The notes beneath the pieces are model-generated. The model had not been told where the DNA came from. It saw nothing but the letters and a program-made list of their open reading frames with translations, and ran no database searches. A DNA stretch of 64,000 nucleotides from Ignavibacteria bacterium (GTDB lineage: Bacteria; Bacteroidota; Ignavibacteria; Tepidaquicellales; Tepidaquicellaceae), in contig JADJMZ010000001.1 in NCBI GenBank assembly GCA_016709315.1, positions 1,240,001 to 1,304,000 of the forward strand. The letters run 5' to 3'. Below are positions 48,975 to 57,480 of this stretch, in pieces (within the stretch, counting starts at the first letter, position 1; each line of letters opens with the position of its first letter). A program made the translations under genes and the position numbers.

Positions 48975-49269
48975 GTTTGTGGTATTATAAAATCTTTAAT
49001 TAAAAATATTCTCGTTAAATATAGAACAATAATTCTGCAATTTAAACTTCATATTTTACACTAAATATTAAGCAAATTCAGATAAGACAACCATGAATAA
49101 TATTATTCTCTTCCTTTCGGGATATATTGAAATTGCCGCATGATGTTACTTTTAAAGTGAATATTCTTTGGAATTATTTATGTTTAAATTCTTTACGGAA
49201 ATATTGTTATGCATACTGTTTTTACCTCAATGTAAATTTTTTTAAAAATTTGATTGAAAGGAGATAAAA

Positions 49270-50253
49270 ATGAAACACTATTCTAAAAATATAATTTCCA
49301 TATTCAGTTTCTCCTTGTTTATTTCTCTTTACATTGTTTCACCTCATTATGCAAGTGCTTATTATATTCACTTCAGTGATGCAACATATACTAACGGATC
49401 ACATACAGAAACATTTCCATTGCACTGCGGGGATATTGTACAATTACCGCCGGGCGGAACAATAACATTCCTTGTTAGTGCCACCAGTGACATAATGAAT
49501 TATAATGAACTTTGTATTCAGTCCTTACCCGAAGGAGCTGCTTTCCAGTGTGTGAGCGGACCCGGTCCGACAGTCAGCAGTGTTTTTACTTGGACTCCGT
49601 CAGGTCCTTTCTCCGGTTCTGTTGTCTTTGTTGCAACACCGGAATTTCAGGATTGCAGTCTGTATTTTGACTGGCCGTTACCGGTCGAATTATCCTCATT
49701 CACATATTCAATCAACGGGAATGATGTAATACTAAACTGGCAGACAAGTTCAGAAATCAATAATTCAGTTTTTGTAATTGAAAGAGCAGATATTGTCAGC
49801 GGTAATATACAGAACTGGATTCAGGCAGGTTCGGTTCGCGGTAATGGTACTGTATCAACTTTGTCATATTACGCTTTTACGGACAAAGGTTTAAAGTCAG
49901 GACTATATCAGTTCAGACTAAAGCAGATAGATTACAACGGGAATTTCGAATATTATTATCTTAACAATAATGTTCAGATCGGAGAGCCGGTAAGATTTGA
50001 AGTATCTCAGAATTATCCCAATCCTTTTAACCCAACAACTATTATAAATTATAATTTAACAAATGCAGATCATGTTTCACTGAAAGTTTATAATTCTTCC
50101 GGAACAGAGGTTAAGACTATTGTAGATGAATTTAAGAATGCCGGATATTATTCGGTCATCTTTGACGGGAAAAATCTTGCAAGCGGTATTTATTATTACA
50201 AACTTCTTTCGAAAAATTTTATATCTGTAAAAAAGATGATCCTTTTGAAATAA
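49270..50253 (+). CDS. Secreted protein with T9SS type A sorting tail
   Basis: A 327-residue protein with a strong SD (AAAGGAG, seven bases before ATG) and a signal peptide ending near YASAYY. Residues 30-135 hold an Ig-like fold with GDIVQLPPGGTITFLVSATS. Residues 137-235 are a fibronectin/Ig-type block starting LPVELSSFTYSINGNDVILNWQTSSEINNSVFVIERA, a linker that often precedes sorting tails. The tail is NYPNPFNPTTIINYNLT to VKKMILLK. No catalytic motif is visible. It is probably a surface structural or adhesive protein. Confidence 0.8.
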   Translation: MKHYSKNIISIFSFSLFISLYIVSPHYASAYYIHFSDATYTNGSHTETFPLHCGDIVQLPPGGTITFLVSATSDIMNYNELCIQSLPEGAAFQCVSGPGPTVSSVFTWTPSGPFSGSVVFVATPEFQDCSLYFDWPLPVELSSFTYSINGNDVILNWQTSSEINNSVFVIERADIVSGNIQNWIQAGSVRGNGTVSTLSYYAFTDKGLKSGLYQFRLKQIDYNGNFEYYYLNNNVQIGEPVRFEVSQNYPNPFNPTTIINYNLTNADHVSLKVYNSSGTEVKTIVDEFKNAGYYSVIFDGKNLASGIYYYKLLSKNFISVKKMILLK

Positions 50254-50370
50254 TTTTCCTTTGGACTGTTTTAAAATTTTTCCGGAGTGAAAAGCGCTCA
50301 GTGCAATTCTGAAGTTCGTTAAACATAAATCAGAAGAGCAGATCACGGAATAAATTAGAATTTTGTAACA

Positions 50371-50411
50371 ACAAAAGCTTCCGGTTTCTTAAAGACTCCG
50401 GAAGTATTTGT
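50371..50411. terminator. Bidirectional terminator-like hairpin between convergent genes
   Basis: ACAAA..CTTCCGG and CCGGAAG..TTTGT flank a 12-base loop. It lies between the convergent T9SS genes at 49270-50253 and 50431-51309, where it can end both transcripts. Confidence 0.6.
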
Positions 50412-50430
50412 TATTGAATCTATATTTTCT

Positions 50431-51309
50431 TTATTTTACAAGGATCATCTTCTTCACCTGTTCAAAGTTTGTTGTCTGCCCGGAACTGACTTTTAATCTG
50501 TAATAATAAACTCCCGAAGCAAGCGAAGCACCGTCAAATGTCGCTTCATACATTCCTGCATTCTGAAACTGATTCACGACTGCGCTGATTTCCTTTCCGC
50601 TGATATCATATACTTTCAGCGACACAAAACTTCTTTCAGGTATAACATAATTTATCCTTGTCGAAGGATTAAAAGGATTCGGATAATTCTGATTAAGTTT
50701 GAATTCCGTCGGAATAACACTTGATATCTGATTAACGGAAATTAAATTTTCTGTAAAATGATTCGATGAAGCTGTAATTTCTGTGTTGAGAGTACCGACA
50801 TAAGCGAATAATTTTGTAAATGGATTCCCTGCTGATAAATTTCTCCACTCAAGATTAAGTCCTTCTCCCGCAGCGAATGTTGCTGCTGAAGTTCTCAGGC
50901 TCATTCTGACAATAAGTGTTCCCGGAGAATTGTTTGATATTGCCGGACCGTTACCTGCTCCAAGAACTGAATTTGTAACGAGCCTTAACTGATTATTAAA
51001 AATAGTTGGATTTCTCGGTACTGCAGCAGAAGGCAATTCAGAACTGATAATTTTGTAAGTCAGGTTTCCTCCGTTAGCAATATTCGTATTGAAATTAAAA
51101 TAATACTGCCCCAGAGCGTATTCAAAATTCGTCGAACCGGAATTTGTATGAAGCAGATATATGTCAAATACTATGGAATCAGAAGAAGAGAAAGTGAAAT
51201 TTTTCTTAGCAGTCAGAGTGTAAGTCGGGTTAGTCTGAGCATTTGGTGAATCTGTTAAAAATAAAAAAAGAAATAAAACTAAGCTGAGTTTTAAAAAACC
51301 TATCTTCAT
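50431..51309 (-). CDS. Secreted cohesin-like protein with T9SS sorting tail
   Basis: The 292-residue protein has a signal peptide (LSLVLFLFLFLTDSPNAQT). A beta-sandwich of about 165 residues follows (YTLTAKKNFTFSSSDSIVFDIYLLHTNSG, then FEYALGQYYFNFNTNI and ISNNSPGTLIVRMSLRTSA) and resembles the cohesin/carbohydrate-binding-type fold. A type A sorting tail ends it (NYPNPFNPSTRINYV to KKMILVK). The neighbouring upstream gene ends in a dockerin-like repeat, so the pair may bind each other on the surface. The cohesin call is from fold pattern only. Confidence 0.7.
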   Translation of the reverse strand: MKIGFLKLSLVLFLFLFLTDSPNAQTNPTYTLTAKKNFTFSSSDSIVFDIYLLHTNSGSTNFEYALGQYYFNFNTNIANGGNLTYKIISSELPSAAVPRNPTIFNNQLRLVTNSVLGAGNGPAISNNSPGTLIVRMSLRTSAATFAAGEGLNLEWRNLSAGNPFTKLFAYVGTLNTEITASSNHFTENLISVNQISSVIPTEFKLNQNYPNPFNPSTRINYVIPERSFVSLKVYDISGKEISAVVNQFQNAGMYEATFDGASLASGVYYYRLKVSSGQTTNFEQVKKMILVK

Positions 51310-51343
51310 AAATAATTATTTTAAAATTAATAAAATATCAAAA

Positions 51344-51361
51344 CAGGACACTTGTGTCCTG
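51344..51361 (-). terminator. Perfect hairpin terminator after the dockerin-bearing gene
   Basis: CAGGACAC and GTGTCCTG form a perfect 8-bp dyad around TT. On the minus strand it lies about 30 bases after the stop of the gene ending at 51393 and is followed by TTTTGATATTTTA. Confidence 0.65.
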
Positions 51362-51392
51362 CTTTGACTAAATTGAATATTTTTCTTACTGA

Positions 51393-53333
51393 TTAAGGTC
51401 TCGCAGTAAAAACAGATAATAATGAATTATTGTCAGTGATACTGAGATCTCCGCTGTCAACAAAATCATCGCCTGTAACATCAGAAGGATAATAACCGCT
51501 GAGAGAATTTAAAGCGTCATTGTCTATTGCGCTTAAATCCGCTGCATCAATTGATCCGTCCTGATAATTGTATATCTCGCCGCTGCTGATTCCGCCTGCA
51601 ACATCACCACCGTACATGCAATATTTGCTTCCCGAAAGAATCTGATTACTACCGTATGCCTGTGAACTTGATGTTGTAAAGTTATAAGAATTTACTGAAC
51701 CGGCTGTATATGATTCTCCGCCTGATTTACTCCAGGTTTCAAGATGATTTCTTTGTCTTACCTGAAGGTAATATGTTCCGGAAGGAGCATAATTGAAACA
51801 GAATGTTCCGGTGAAAGTAGTTGCATTAATTACCGCAGCAGCAGAATCAACAACGCTGTATGGAGCAGTATTATTTCTTAAATAAACTCTTACAGTGTCT
51901 GCCTTATTTAATGTAGCGCCGTTATAAAATCCCTGCGCAATGACAGTAATGTTATAATCAGTCGGAACAGGTAAAGTATAGTTTTTCGGATTGAATTGTG
52001 CCCAGTTACTTGTCCAGTTGTTTGTTCCGAAAGCTCCTCTGTATGAAACATTTTCAAATCCTGATAGATTAGCATTTGTAAAATCTGCTCCGCTTAATGC
52101 AGGAGATCCGCCTGCCGGAATCCAGTTTGTAATATTATTGCCGGACGGATCAGGATAAATGTTAAAAGGATTAGTCAGCTGAACCGAAGTATTGGCTGCA
52201 TATGAAGTGTTGAAATTATTTATGAATGTTACCGGATCAGGTGTAATGGTTCCGCCTGTCTGATCAGCAAGAGTAACATTTCCGGAGAATATGTTTGTTC
52301 TGAGTTGTACTGTTCCGCCGTTAGCATCATTAATCACTCCGGAACCATCGAATCTTATTCCAGCTCTCCAGCCCATTATAATAGAATTGTAAATACAAGC
52401 CTGCATATTTCTTCTTAAATGTCCGCCTCTCTGAAACAAAGGATTAACTACAGTACCTGTTGTTTCAAATGGTCCTACAACTGTCATATTTGAAAAGAAA
52501 GGTCTTGTTCTTGGATTGTTTGTATTTGAAGGCGAGTTTACGTTATTGTCAATTTCAAATCCGTTTGAAGAACTGACATCAGCTATATCCTTATCTCTTA
52601 CGCTAAGTCCGTACTGTATTTTTCCCTGAAATCCGTTATCACAATCCCAGTCATCATCAAGACCTTTGTAAGCGATAAGATATTTAGGGTTTACTCTGCC
52701 TCCAAACCATTCAAAAGAATCATCGCCGCTGTAACTTACCTGTACGTATTCAATTGTAGTACCGCTTCCTACGCCACCCATAGTAAGACCGTTTATTTCA
52801 TTTCCTGAAACGCCTGTTAAATTTACTCCAGGAAATTCGAGTCTTACATATCTGAATACACCGGAATTGTCATTATTAACGACCGGCTGACCTCCGTAAA
52901 CAGGACCGAGACCCGCACCGAATCCTTCTATTTCTGCTGAATCAACGCCGGTTGCTGTATTTATTGCGGCTCTTCCTAAAATTATAATTCCGCCCCAGTC
53001 ACCTGTATTTCTCTGACCTGCAGGTTTTTCACTTGTAAAAACTATCGGGCAGTCTGCTGTACCTGATGCAAAGATCTGTGCGCCTCTTTTTATTATGAGA
53101 GTTCCTTTTGTTTCGAAATCTCCTTTTATAACTGTTCCGGCAGGAATTGTAATTGATCCGCCGTTTTCTATGTAGTTAAAACCTTTCATCAGATATGTAG
53201 TAGTTCTTGTTAACACTACATTTCCTGATATGCTTGATGAGTTTAATGTTGTTGAATCAACCGTCTGAGCTGAAGTAATTCCTGATACGGTTAAAATCAT
53301 TGCAATGCAAATGATTGAGAATATAATTCTCAT
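51393..53333 (-). CDS. Secreted beta-solenoid-type protein with C-terminal dockerin-like repeat
   Basis: The 646-residue protein has a signal peptide (1-22, ending GITSAQ) and a strong SD (AAGGAG before the ATG). Residues 35-450 belong to a Bacteroidota exported family recognised by TVIKGDFETKGTLIIKRGAQI and GDWGGIIILGRAAI, with Asn/Gly-rich strands likely to form a right-handed beta-helix. The C-terminal 75 residues hold two Ca-binding dockerin-type repeats, DGSIDAADLSAIDNDALN and DVTGDDFVDSGDLSITDNN. It has no T9SS tail. Surface retention could come from binding to a cohesin-like partner such as the next gene. Confidence 0.75.
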   Translation of the reverse strand: MRIIFSIICIAMILTVSGITSAQTVDSTTLNSSSISGNVVLTRTTTYLMKGFNYIENGGSITIPAGTVIKGDFETKGTLIIKRGAQIFASGTADCPIVFTSEKPAGQRNTGDWGGIIILGRAAINTATGVDSAEIEGFGAGLGPVYGGQPVVNNDNSGVFRYVRLEFPGVNLTGVSGNEINGLTMGGVGSGTTIEYVQVSYSGDDSFEWFGGRVNPKYLIAYKGLDDDWDCDNGFQGKIQYGLSVRDKDIADVSSSNGFEIDNNVNSPSNTNNPRTRPFFSNMTVVGPFETTGTVVNPLFQRGGHLRRNMQACIYNSIIMGWRAGIRFDGSGVINDANGGTVQLRTNIFSGNVTLADQTGGTITPDPVTFINNFNTSYAANTSVQLTNPFNIYPDPSGNNITNWIPAGGSPALSGADFTNANLSGFENVSYRGAFGTNNWTSNWAQFNPKNYTLPVPTDYNITVIAQGFYNGATLNKADTVRVYLRNNTAPYSVVDSAAAVINATTFTGTFCFNYAPSGTYYLQVRQRNHLETWSKSGGESYTAGSVNSYNFTTSSSQAYGSNQILSGSKYCMYGGDVAGGISSGEIYNYQDGSIDAADLSAIDNDALNSLSGYYPSDVTGDDFVDSGDLSITDNNSLLSVFTARP

Positions 53334-53453
53334 TGTGTTTATCTCCTTTTTGGTTTAATTGAAATTTCTTTATGCAAATTTCGGAAAAGAATGTTTAGAA
53401 ATTATAACGGGCGGGTTAATAATGTTACTGTAGTATTATTCTAATGTAAAGTT

Positions 53454-54191
53454 TTATGATACCATTTTAAAATTGCTGACTTCAATGAATTCATTTATCC
53501 GTATGTTTCCAGAAAAATCAATTGTTAAGTATGAAGATGGGATGTCTGTCCAGCATCCAGTATTGTAATATTCAGCGCCTGAGACTTTTTTGAAAAGTGA
53601 CTGATGTGTATGTCCGCAGATAATAACATCTGCATTCTGACGCCGGCAGTGTTCTATAGCTCTGTCAGCTATTTTAAGGGATAATCTGAGCCAGCCTTTG
53701 CTTTTTTTCTTTATGAATCTGGAAATTGTCTGATTCTCTCTGTCATATTTCTGAATTTTATTGTAAATGAAAGATGATACAGCGCTGACTATTATATTCT
53801 CGTTGAGGAATCTGTCAAACTGATGCCCGTGTATCGCAAGAAATTTTCTGTTCCTGTAAATCCAACTGAACTCCTTATACGCTTTCACTCCCATCAGATG
53901 TGACATTATATCTATCAGTCCTTCATCATGATTTCCTTCCACCCAGATCACTTCTGTATTTCTGTCCGGATTTGAAAGTTTTCTTATAAATGAAAGCAGG
54001 TTCCAGTGTTCTTTTTTTAATCTCCTGAAATTCAGATCATCAAATATATCCCCTAGAAGAATAAGCCTGTTGAATTTATAACTCTGAAGCATGTCTATAA
54101 CCTGTGACGGTCTTGATACTTCTGATCCGAGATGAATGTCCGATACGATTATTGTATCAATGTGAATTTTATTCTGATCTTCTGTTCTCAT
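53454..54191 (-). CDS. LpxH-like metallophosphoesterase
   Basis: The 245-residue protein has all five calcineurin-like motifs: SDIHLG (D-x-H), GDIFDD, EGNHDEG, HGHQFD and ICGHTHQS. This is the LpxH/UDP-2,3-diacylglucosamine pyrophosphatase pattern, including the FRRLKKEHWNLLSFIRKLS helix insertion. It probably hydrolyses UDP-diacylglucosamine to lipid X in lipid A synthesis at the inner face of the membrane. Related Bacteroidota proteins are only annotated as UDP-2,3-diacylglucosamine diphosphatase-like, so the substrate is likely but not certain. Confidence 0.8.
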   Translation of the reverse strand: MRTEDQNKIHIDTIIVSDIHLGSEVSRPSQVIDMLQSYKFNRLILLGDIFDDLNFRRLKKEHWNLLSFIRKLSNPDRNTEVIWVEGNHDEGLIDIMSHLMGVKAYKEFSWIYRNRKFLAIHGHQFDRFLNENIIVSAVSSFIYNKIQKYDRENQTISRFIKKKSKGWLRLSLKIADRAIEHCRRQNADVIICGHTHQSLFKKVSGAEYYNTGCWTDIPSSYLTIDFSGNIRINEFIEVSNFKMVS

Positions 54192-54264
54192 GTTTTATGC
54201 TTTAATTTTCCTGCACAAATTTAAGGACAGAATGTTTCCGCCTTGTAAACTAAATGTTATGAAA

Positions 54265-54294
54265 TAAAAAAGGCGAGTCATATCTGACTCACCT
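54265..54294 (-). terminator. Terminator of the arsR-arsM operon
   Basis: The plus-strand string A6-AGGCGAGTCA-TATC-TGACTCACCT reads on the minus strand as a 10-bp stem with a four-base loop followed by T6. It lies about 165 bases after the arsM stop and before the LpxH-like gene. Confidence 0.8.
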
Positions 54295-54457
54295 TACTTT
54301 CTTTTGCAGCTTACAACTTCAAAATTGAAAAAGGAAATTACTATAAACAATTAATATGAATCAGAGTAATCCTTCAAGCAATATCGTCTATGTAATATAA
54401 GTATGCATGAATTATAAAAATAAATCAAAAATCCAAGATCTAAAATCTAAAATCAAT

Positions 54458-55267
54458 CTACGCTTCCTTCTCGCCATAAACCGTTATACTGTAAATTCCC
54501 GCACCGCTTTCTTTGTAATTCTCTATTTCCTCTTTTGATAAATATTTTGACAATATGTCATCGGGAATAAGTATAGTTTTCTCTTTCTGAATCGTGACAT
54601 TTTTAAATCCTGCTTTTTTCACAATTCCAATGTATTCATCTTTCTGCACTGCTCCGGATACACAGCCTGCATACATCTCACCGGCTTTGCGGATATTGGC
54701 AGGCAGATCTCCTTTCAGCACAATGTCTGAAACACTGAAATGTCCGCCCGGTTTCATTACTCTCATTATTTCACCAAAAGCTTTTTCTTTATCAGGAACA
54801 AGATTAAGCACACAGTTACTTACTATTACATCGGCAGTACCATCATTTACAGGAAGGTTTTCTATGTCACCGTAAATAAATTCCACATTATCAAATCCGA
54901 ATTTCTTCGCATTGGCGTTTGCTTTTTCGATCATTGCTTCTGTAAAGTCAATGCCGATTACTTTCCCCTTTTCCCCGGTTTCAGCTCTTGCAACAAAGCA
55001 GTCATTTCCGGCGCCGGATCCAAGGTCAATAACAGTATCTCCTTCTTTTATTTTTGCGAACTGTATCGGAAGACCGCAGCCGAGTCCCAGATCTGCTTCG
55101 GGATTATATCCTTTAATATCTTTATATTCGTCATTCATGATGTTGTATGTTTCGTCCGAACAGCAGCCCGAGCCGCAACATGATGTCTCGTTTGTTTCTT
55201 TACTTTGCAATGCTATTTCACTGTACTTCTCTTTCACAGTTTGTTTAAGTTCTTCTGAAGTTTTCAT
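54458..55267 (-). CDS. arsM: Arsenite S-adenosylmethyltransferase
   Basis: ArsM methylates As(III) with SAM to volatile and less or differently toxic methylarsenicals. The 269-residue protein has an N-terminal CCGSGCC cluster (C30, C31, C35, C36). The As-binding cysteines known from ArsM are present: C64 in GLGCG, C152 in SNCVLN and C202 in YAGCVSGA. It also has SAM motif I VIDLGSGAGNDC. The final catalytic set is complete, so the enzyme is likely active. It follows arsR by 49 bases on the same strand. Confidence 0.95.
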   Translation of the reverse strand: MKTSEELKQTVKEKYSEIALQSKETNETSCCGSGCCSDETYNIMNDEYKDIKGYNPEADLGLGCGLPIQFAKIKEGDTVIDLGSGAGNDCFVARAETGEKGKVIGIDFTEAMIEKANANAKKFGFDNVEFIYGDIENLPVNDGTADVIVSNCVLNLVPDKEKAFGEIMRVMKPGGHFSVSDIVLKGDLPANIRKAGEMYAGCVSGAVQKDEYIGIVKKAGFKNVTIQKEKTILIPDDILSKYLSKEEIENYKESGAGIYSITVYGEKEA

Positions 55268-55316
55268 TTTTTTTTATTTTAATTTAATTTTACAAATTTT
55301 TTCTATTGTTAAATAT

Positions 55317-55661
55317 TCAGCAGCACTTTGCCTTGCTGTTTTCAGCTTTTGTCTTGGCTTTATTGAAGAAGCTGTTGAAACCTGAAGCGAATTTATCGAA
55401 TATCTTCCAGTTGATGCAGTAGCAGGATTTTGTTCCGTCAATACTTCCCTGAATAAGTCCTGCATTTACGAGTTCCTTCAGGTGCTGCGAGACAGTTGAC
55501 TGCGCCAGCGGCAGCACTTCCACTATCTCTCCGCAAATACACATGTCTTTTGCGGCTATTGCTTTCAGTATCGCCACTCTCGCCGGATGGCTGATCGCTT
55601 TTGCAAAATCCGCAAGTTCTATTTCAGTTTTTTTGAATTCCTCTTTTTTGTTTTGAGCCAT
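55317..55661 (-). CDS. arsR: ArsR/SmtB-family repressor
   Basis: A 114-residue winged-helix repressor with SHPARVAILKAI, the helix-turn-helix LPLAQSTVSQHLKELVNAGLI and the wing DGTKSCYCIN. Possible As(III) ligands are C41 and C43 in DMCICGE, close to the ELCVCDL site of classical ArsR, with C80 and C82 in the wing and C113-C114 at the end. On metalloid binding it should leave the DNA and let arsM be transcribed. An operator-like dyad lies 24 bases before its ATG. Confidence 0.93.
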   Translation of the reverse strand: MAQNKKEEFKKTEIELADFAKAISHPARVAILKAIAAKDMCICGEIVEVLPLAQSTVSQHLKELVNAGLIQGSIDGTKSCYCINWKIFDKFASGFNSFFNKAKTKAENSKAKCC

Positions 55662-55684
55662 GTTAGATTGTTTGTTAATCTTTT

Positions 55685-55700
55685 ATCGTAAAAATACGAT
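55685..55700 (-). promoter_or_regulatory. ArsR operator over the arsRM promoter
   Basis: Perfect dyad ATCGTA-AAAA-TACGAT. On the minus strand its centre reads TATTTTTA, close to the Bacteroidota -7 consensus TAnnTTTG. It lies 24 bases upstream of the arsR ATG. Position and symmetry fit ArsR autoregulation of arsR-arsM. Confidence 0.7.
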
Positions 55701-56043
55701 TAATGTCTGTAAAGTCAAATGCAAAATTAAATCTCTCGGCCTTTATGATTTTTTATAAACAATTGAATTCAAACAGACCAGCACTTCTTTGTATAAATAA
55801 ACAATTTTGACGGATGTAAAATATCAGAAATCTCTATACACAACAAATTTTTCTGGAGAGAATTCTCGCAGATGACCGCAGAATTTTCACGCAGAATTTC
55901 GCAGAAACAAGATTATTAAAAAGATTATTTGCGTAAATCAGCGAATTTTTTCTGCGGATATCTGCGAGAAAATATTTTTGCCGTGTATCAAGATCAGAAA
56001 TATATACTTGTACAAATGTATAGATTAAAATTAATAAACAGTA

Positions 56044-56051
56044 TATTTTTG
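56044..56051 (+). promoter_or_regulatory. Possible -7 promoter element of cydAB
   Basis: TATTTTTG matches the Bacteroidota -7 consensus TAnnTTTG and lies 15 bases before the cydA ATG, giving a very short leader. No clear -33 TTG is seen at 17-23 base spacing. Confidence 0.35.
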
Positions 56052-56066
56052 TAAAAATCTACTTCC

Positions 56067-57470
56067 ATGAATGAAGTTGTAATTTTTTTATCACGTCTCC
56101 AGTTCGCTCTGACAAATATATTTCATTATTTCTATCCTCCTTTTTCTATTGGTCTCGGATTATTTCTTGTAATTTCAGAAGGCATTTATTTAAAAACAAA
56201 GAATCTTTTATGGCTGCAGGTTAGCCGTTTCTGGACAAAGATTTTCGCTTTGACTTTTACGATTGGCGTAGCGACAGGCATTCCTATGGAGTTCCAGTTC
56301 GGAACCAACTGGGCTGACTATTCTCGTTTTGTCGGAGATGTATTCGGAAGCGCTCTGGCTGCAGAAGGAATTTTTGCATTTTTCCTTGAATCGGGGTTTC
56401 TTGCAATACTTCTCTTCGGATCAGGAAGGGTTTCTCCGAAATTCCATTTCTTCAGCACAATAATGGTATGTCTCGGCGCTCATTTCAGCGCGGTATGGAT
56501 AGTAATAGCAAATTCCTGGATGCAGACTCCTGCCGGATTTGAAATTGTAATGGGACCTAACGGCATGAGAGCAGAGATAACCGATTTCTGGACTATGGTT
56601 TTCAATCCTTCATCAATGATAAGATTGATTCACACATTAATGGGCTGCTGGTTAGCGGGATCATTTTTTGTTTTAAGCGTAAGCGCCTGGTATCTTTTGA
56701 AAAAGAAACATATTGCTTTTGCCTCTGCATCAATGAAAGTCTCTTTAATTATTGCAGTTGTAATCTCACTCGCGCAATTGGTCTTATCAGGAGATAAAAG
56801 CGCTAAGATAGTTCATGAATATCAGCCGGTGAAATTCGCTGCAATGGAAGGTCACTGGAAAAGCGGTCCTGCCGGTTTAACAATTTTAGGATATATTGAT
56901 GAAAGTAATAAGAAGACAACAGGAATTACTATTCCGGCAATTACAAGTATTCTAATCGGTCTTGATCCGGCTTATCCGATAACAGGACTTGATTCGATCC
57001 CGGTAAATGAGAGACCTCCATTACAGTTAACATTTCAGAGTTATCATATTATGATCGCAATAGGCGTAACTTTAATTTTTCTTTCCCTTCTCGGATGTTT
57101 TCTCTGGTGGAAAGGAAAGCTTTTTAATTCAAGATATGTACTTTGGATGTTTGTATTCTCTGTTTTTCTTCCGGTCATTGCCAATACTGCCGGATGGGTA
57201 ACTGCTGAAGTTGGCCGTCAGCCGTGGATAGTTTACGGACTGATGAAAACTGCTGAAGGAGTCTCACCGACTTTGTCTTCAGGACAATTGTATTTTTCAA
57301 ATATTTTGTTTTTCATTTTATATCTGATGCTTTTCATTGTTTTTATTTATGTGCTGAATAATAAGATCATGCACGGTCCTGAATCTGCGGAAACTATTGA
57401 TACTGAAGCTTCATTAGTAAAGCTTCCTCAGAAGATAAGAGATGTTTTAGATTCAAAACGAAAAGATTAA
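56067..57470 (+). CDS. cydA: Cytochrome bd ubiquinol oxidase subunit I
   Basis: CydA carries haems b558, b595 and d and reduces O2 with quinol in the inner membrane. The 467-residue protein has the haem ligand FHYFYPPFSIGLG, the FGTNWADYSRFVGDVFG block, IRLIHTLMGCW and WVTAEVGRQPWIVYG, all standard CydA. The Q-loop (about 265-320, HEYQPVKFAAMEGHW...) is short, as in the cyanide-insensitive group. It is 10 bases upstream of cydB and forms an operon with it. A high-affinity oxidase suits low-oxygen life. Confidence 0.97.
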   Translation: MNEVVIFLSRLQFALTNIFHYFYPPFSIGLGLFLVISEGIYLKTKNLLWLQVSRFWTKIFALTFTIGVATGIPMEFQFGTNWADYSRFVGDVFGSALAAEGIFAFFLESGFLAILLFGSGRVSPKFHFFSTIMVCLGAHFSAVWIVIANSWMQTPAGFEIVMGPNGMRAEITDFWTMVFNPSSMIRLIHTLMGCWLAGSFFVLSVSAWYLLKKKHIAFASASMKVSLIIAVVISLAQLVLSGDKSAKIVHEYQPVKFAAMEGHWKSGPAGLTILGYIDESNKKTTGITIPAITSILIGLDPAYPITGLDSIPVNERPPLQLTFQSYHIMIAIGVTLIFLSLLGCFLWWKGKLFNSRYVLWMFVFSVFLPVIANTAGWVTAEVGRQPWIVYGLMKTAEGVSPTLSSGQLYFSNILFFILYLMLFIVFIYVLNNKIMHGPESAETIDTEASLVKLPQKIRDVLDSKRKD

Positions 57471-57480
57471 AATTCAAATT

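Larger units (their letters stand above)
55662..56066. repeat. Intergenic region with inverted repeat of CGCAGAT type
   Basis: The 405-base gap between divergent arsR and cydA holds no gene. A 21-bp inverted repeat, TTCTCGCAGATgaCCGCAGAA at 55864-55884 and its complement at 55950-55970 (two mismatches), flanks further CGCAG units. Dispersed repeats of this type can fold into a large cruciform and may act as a REP-like element. Confidence 0.6.

Noticed and set aside
54740..55385. Two long plus-strand frames over arsM and arsR
   Set aside because: They are antisense readings of arsM and arsR, whose motifs and catalytic cysteines are complete on the minus strand.
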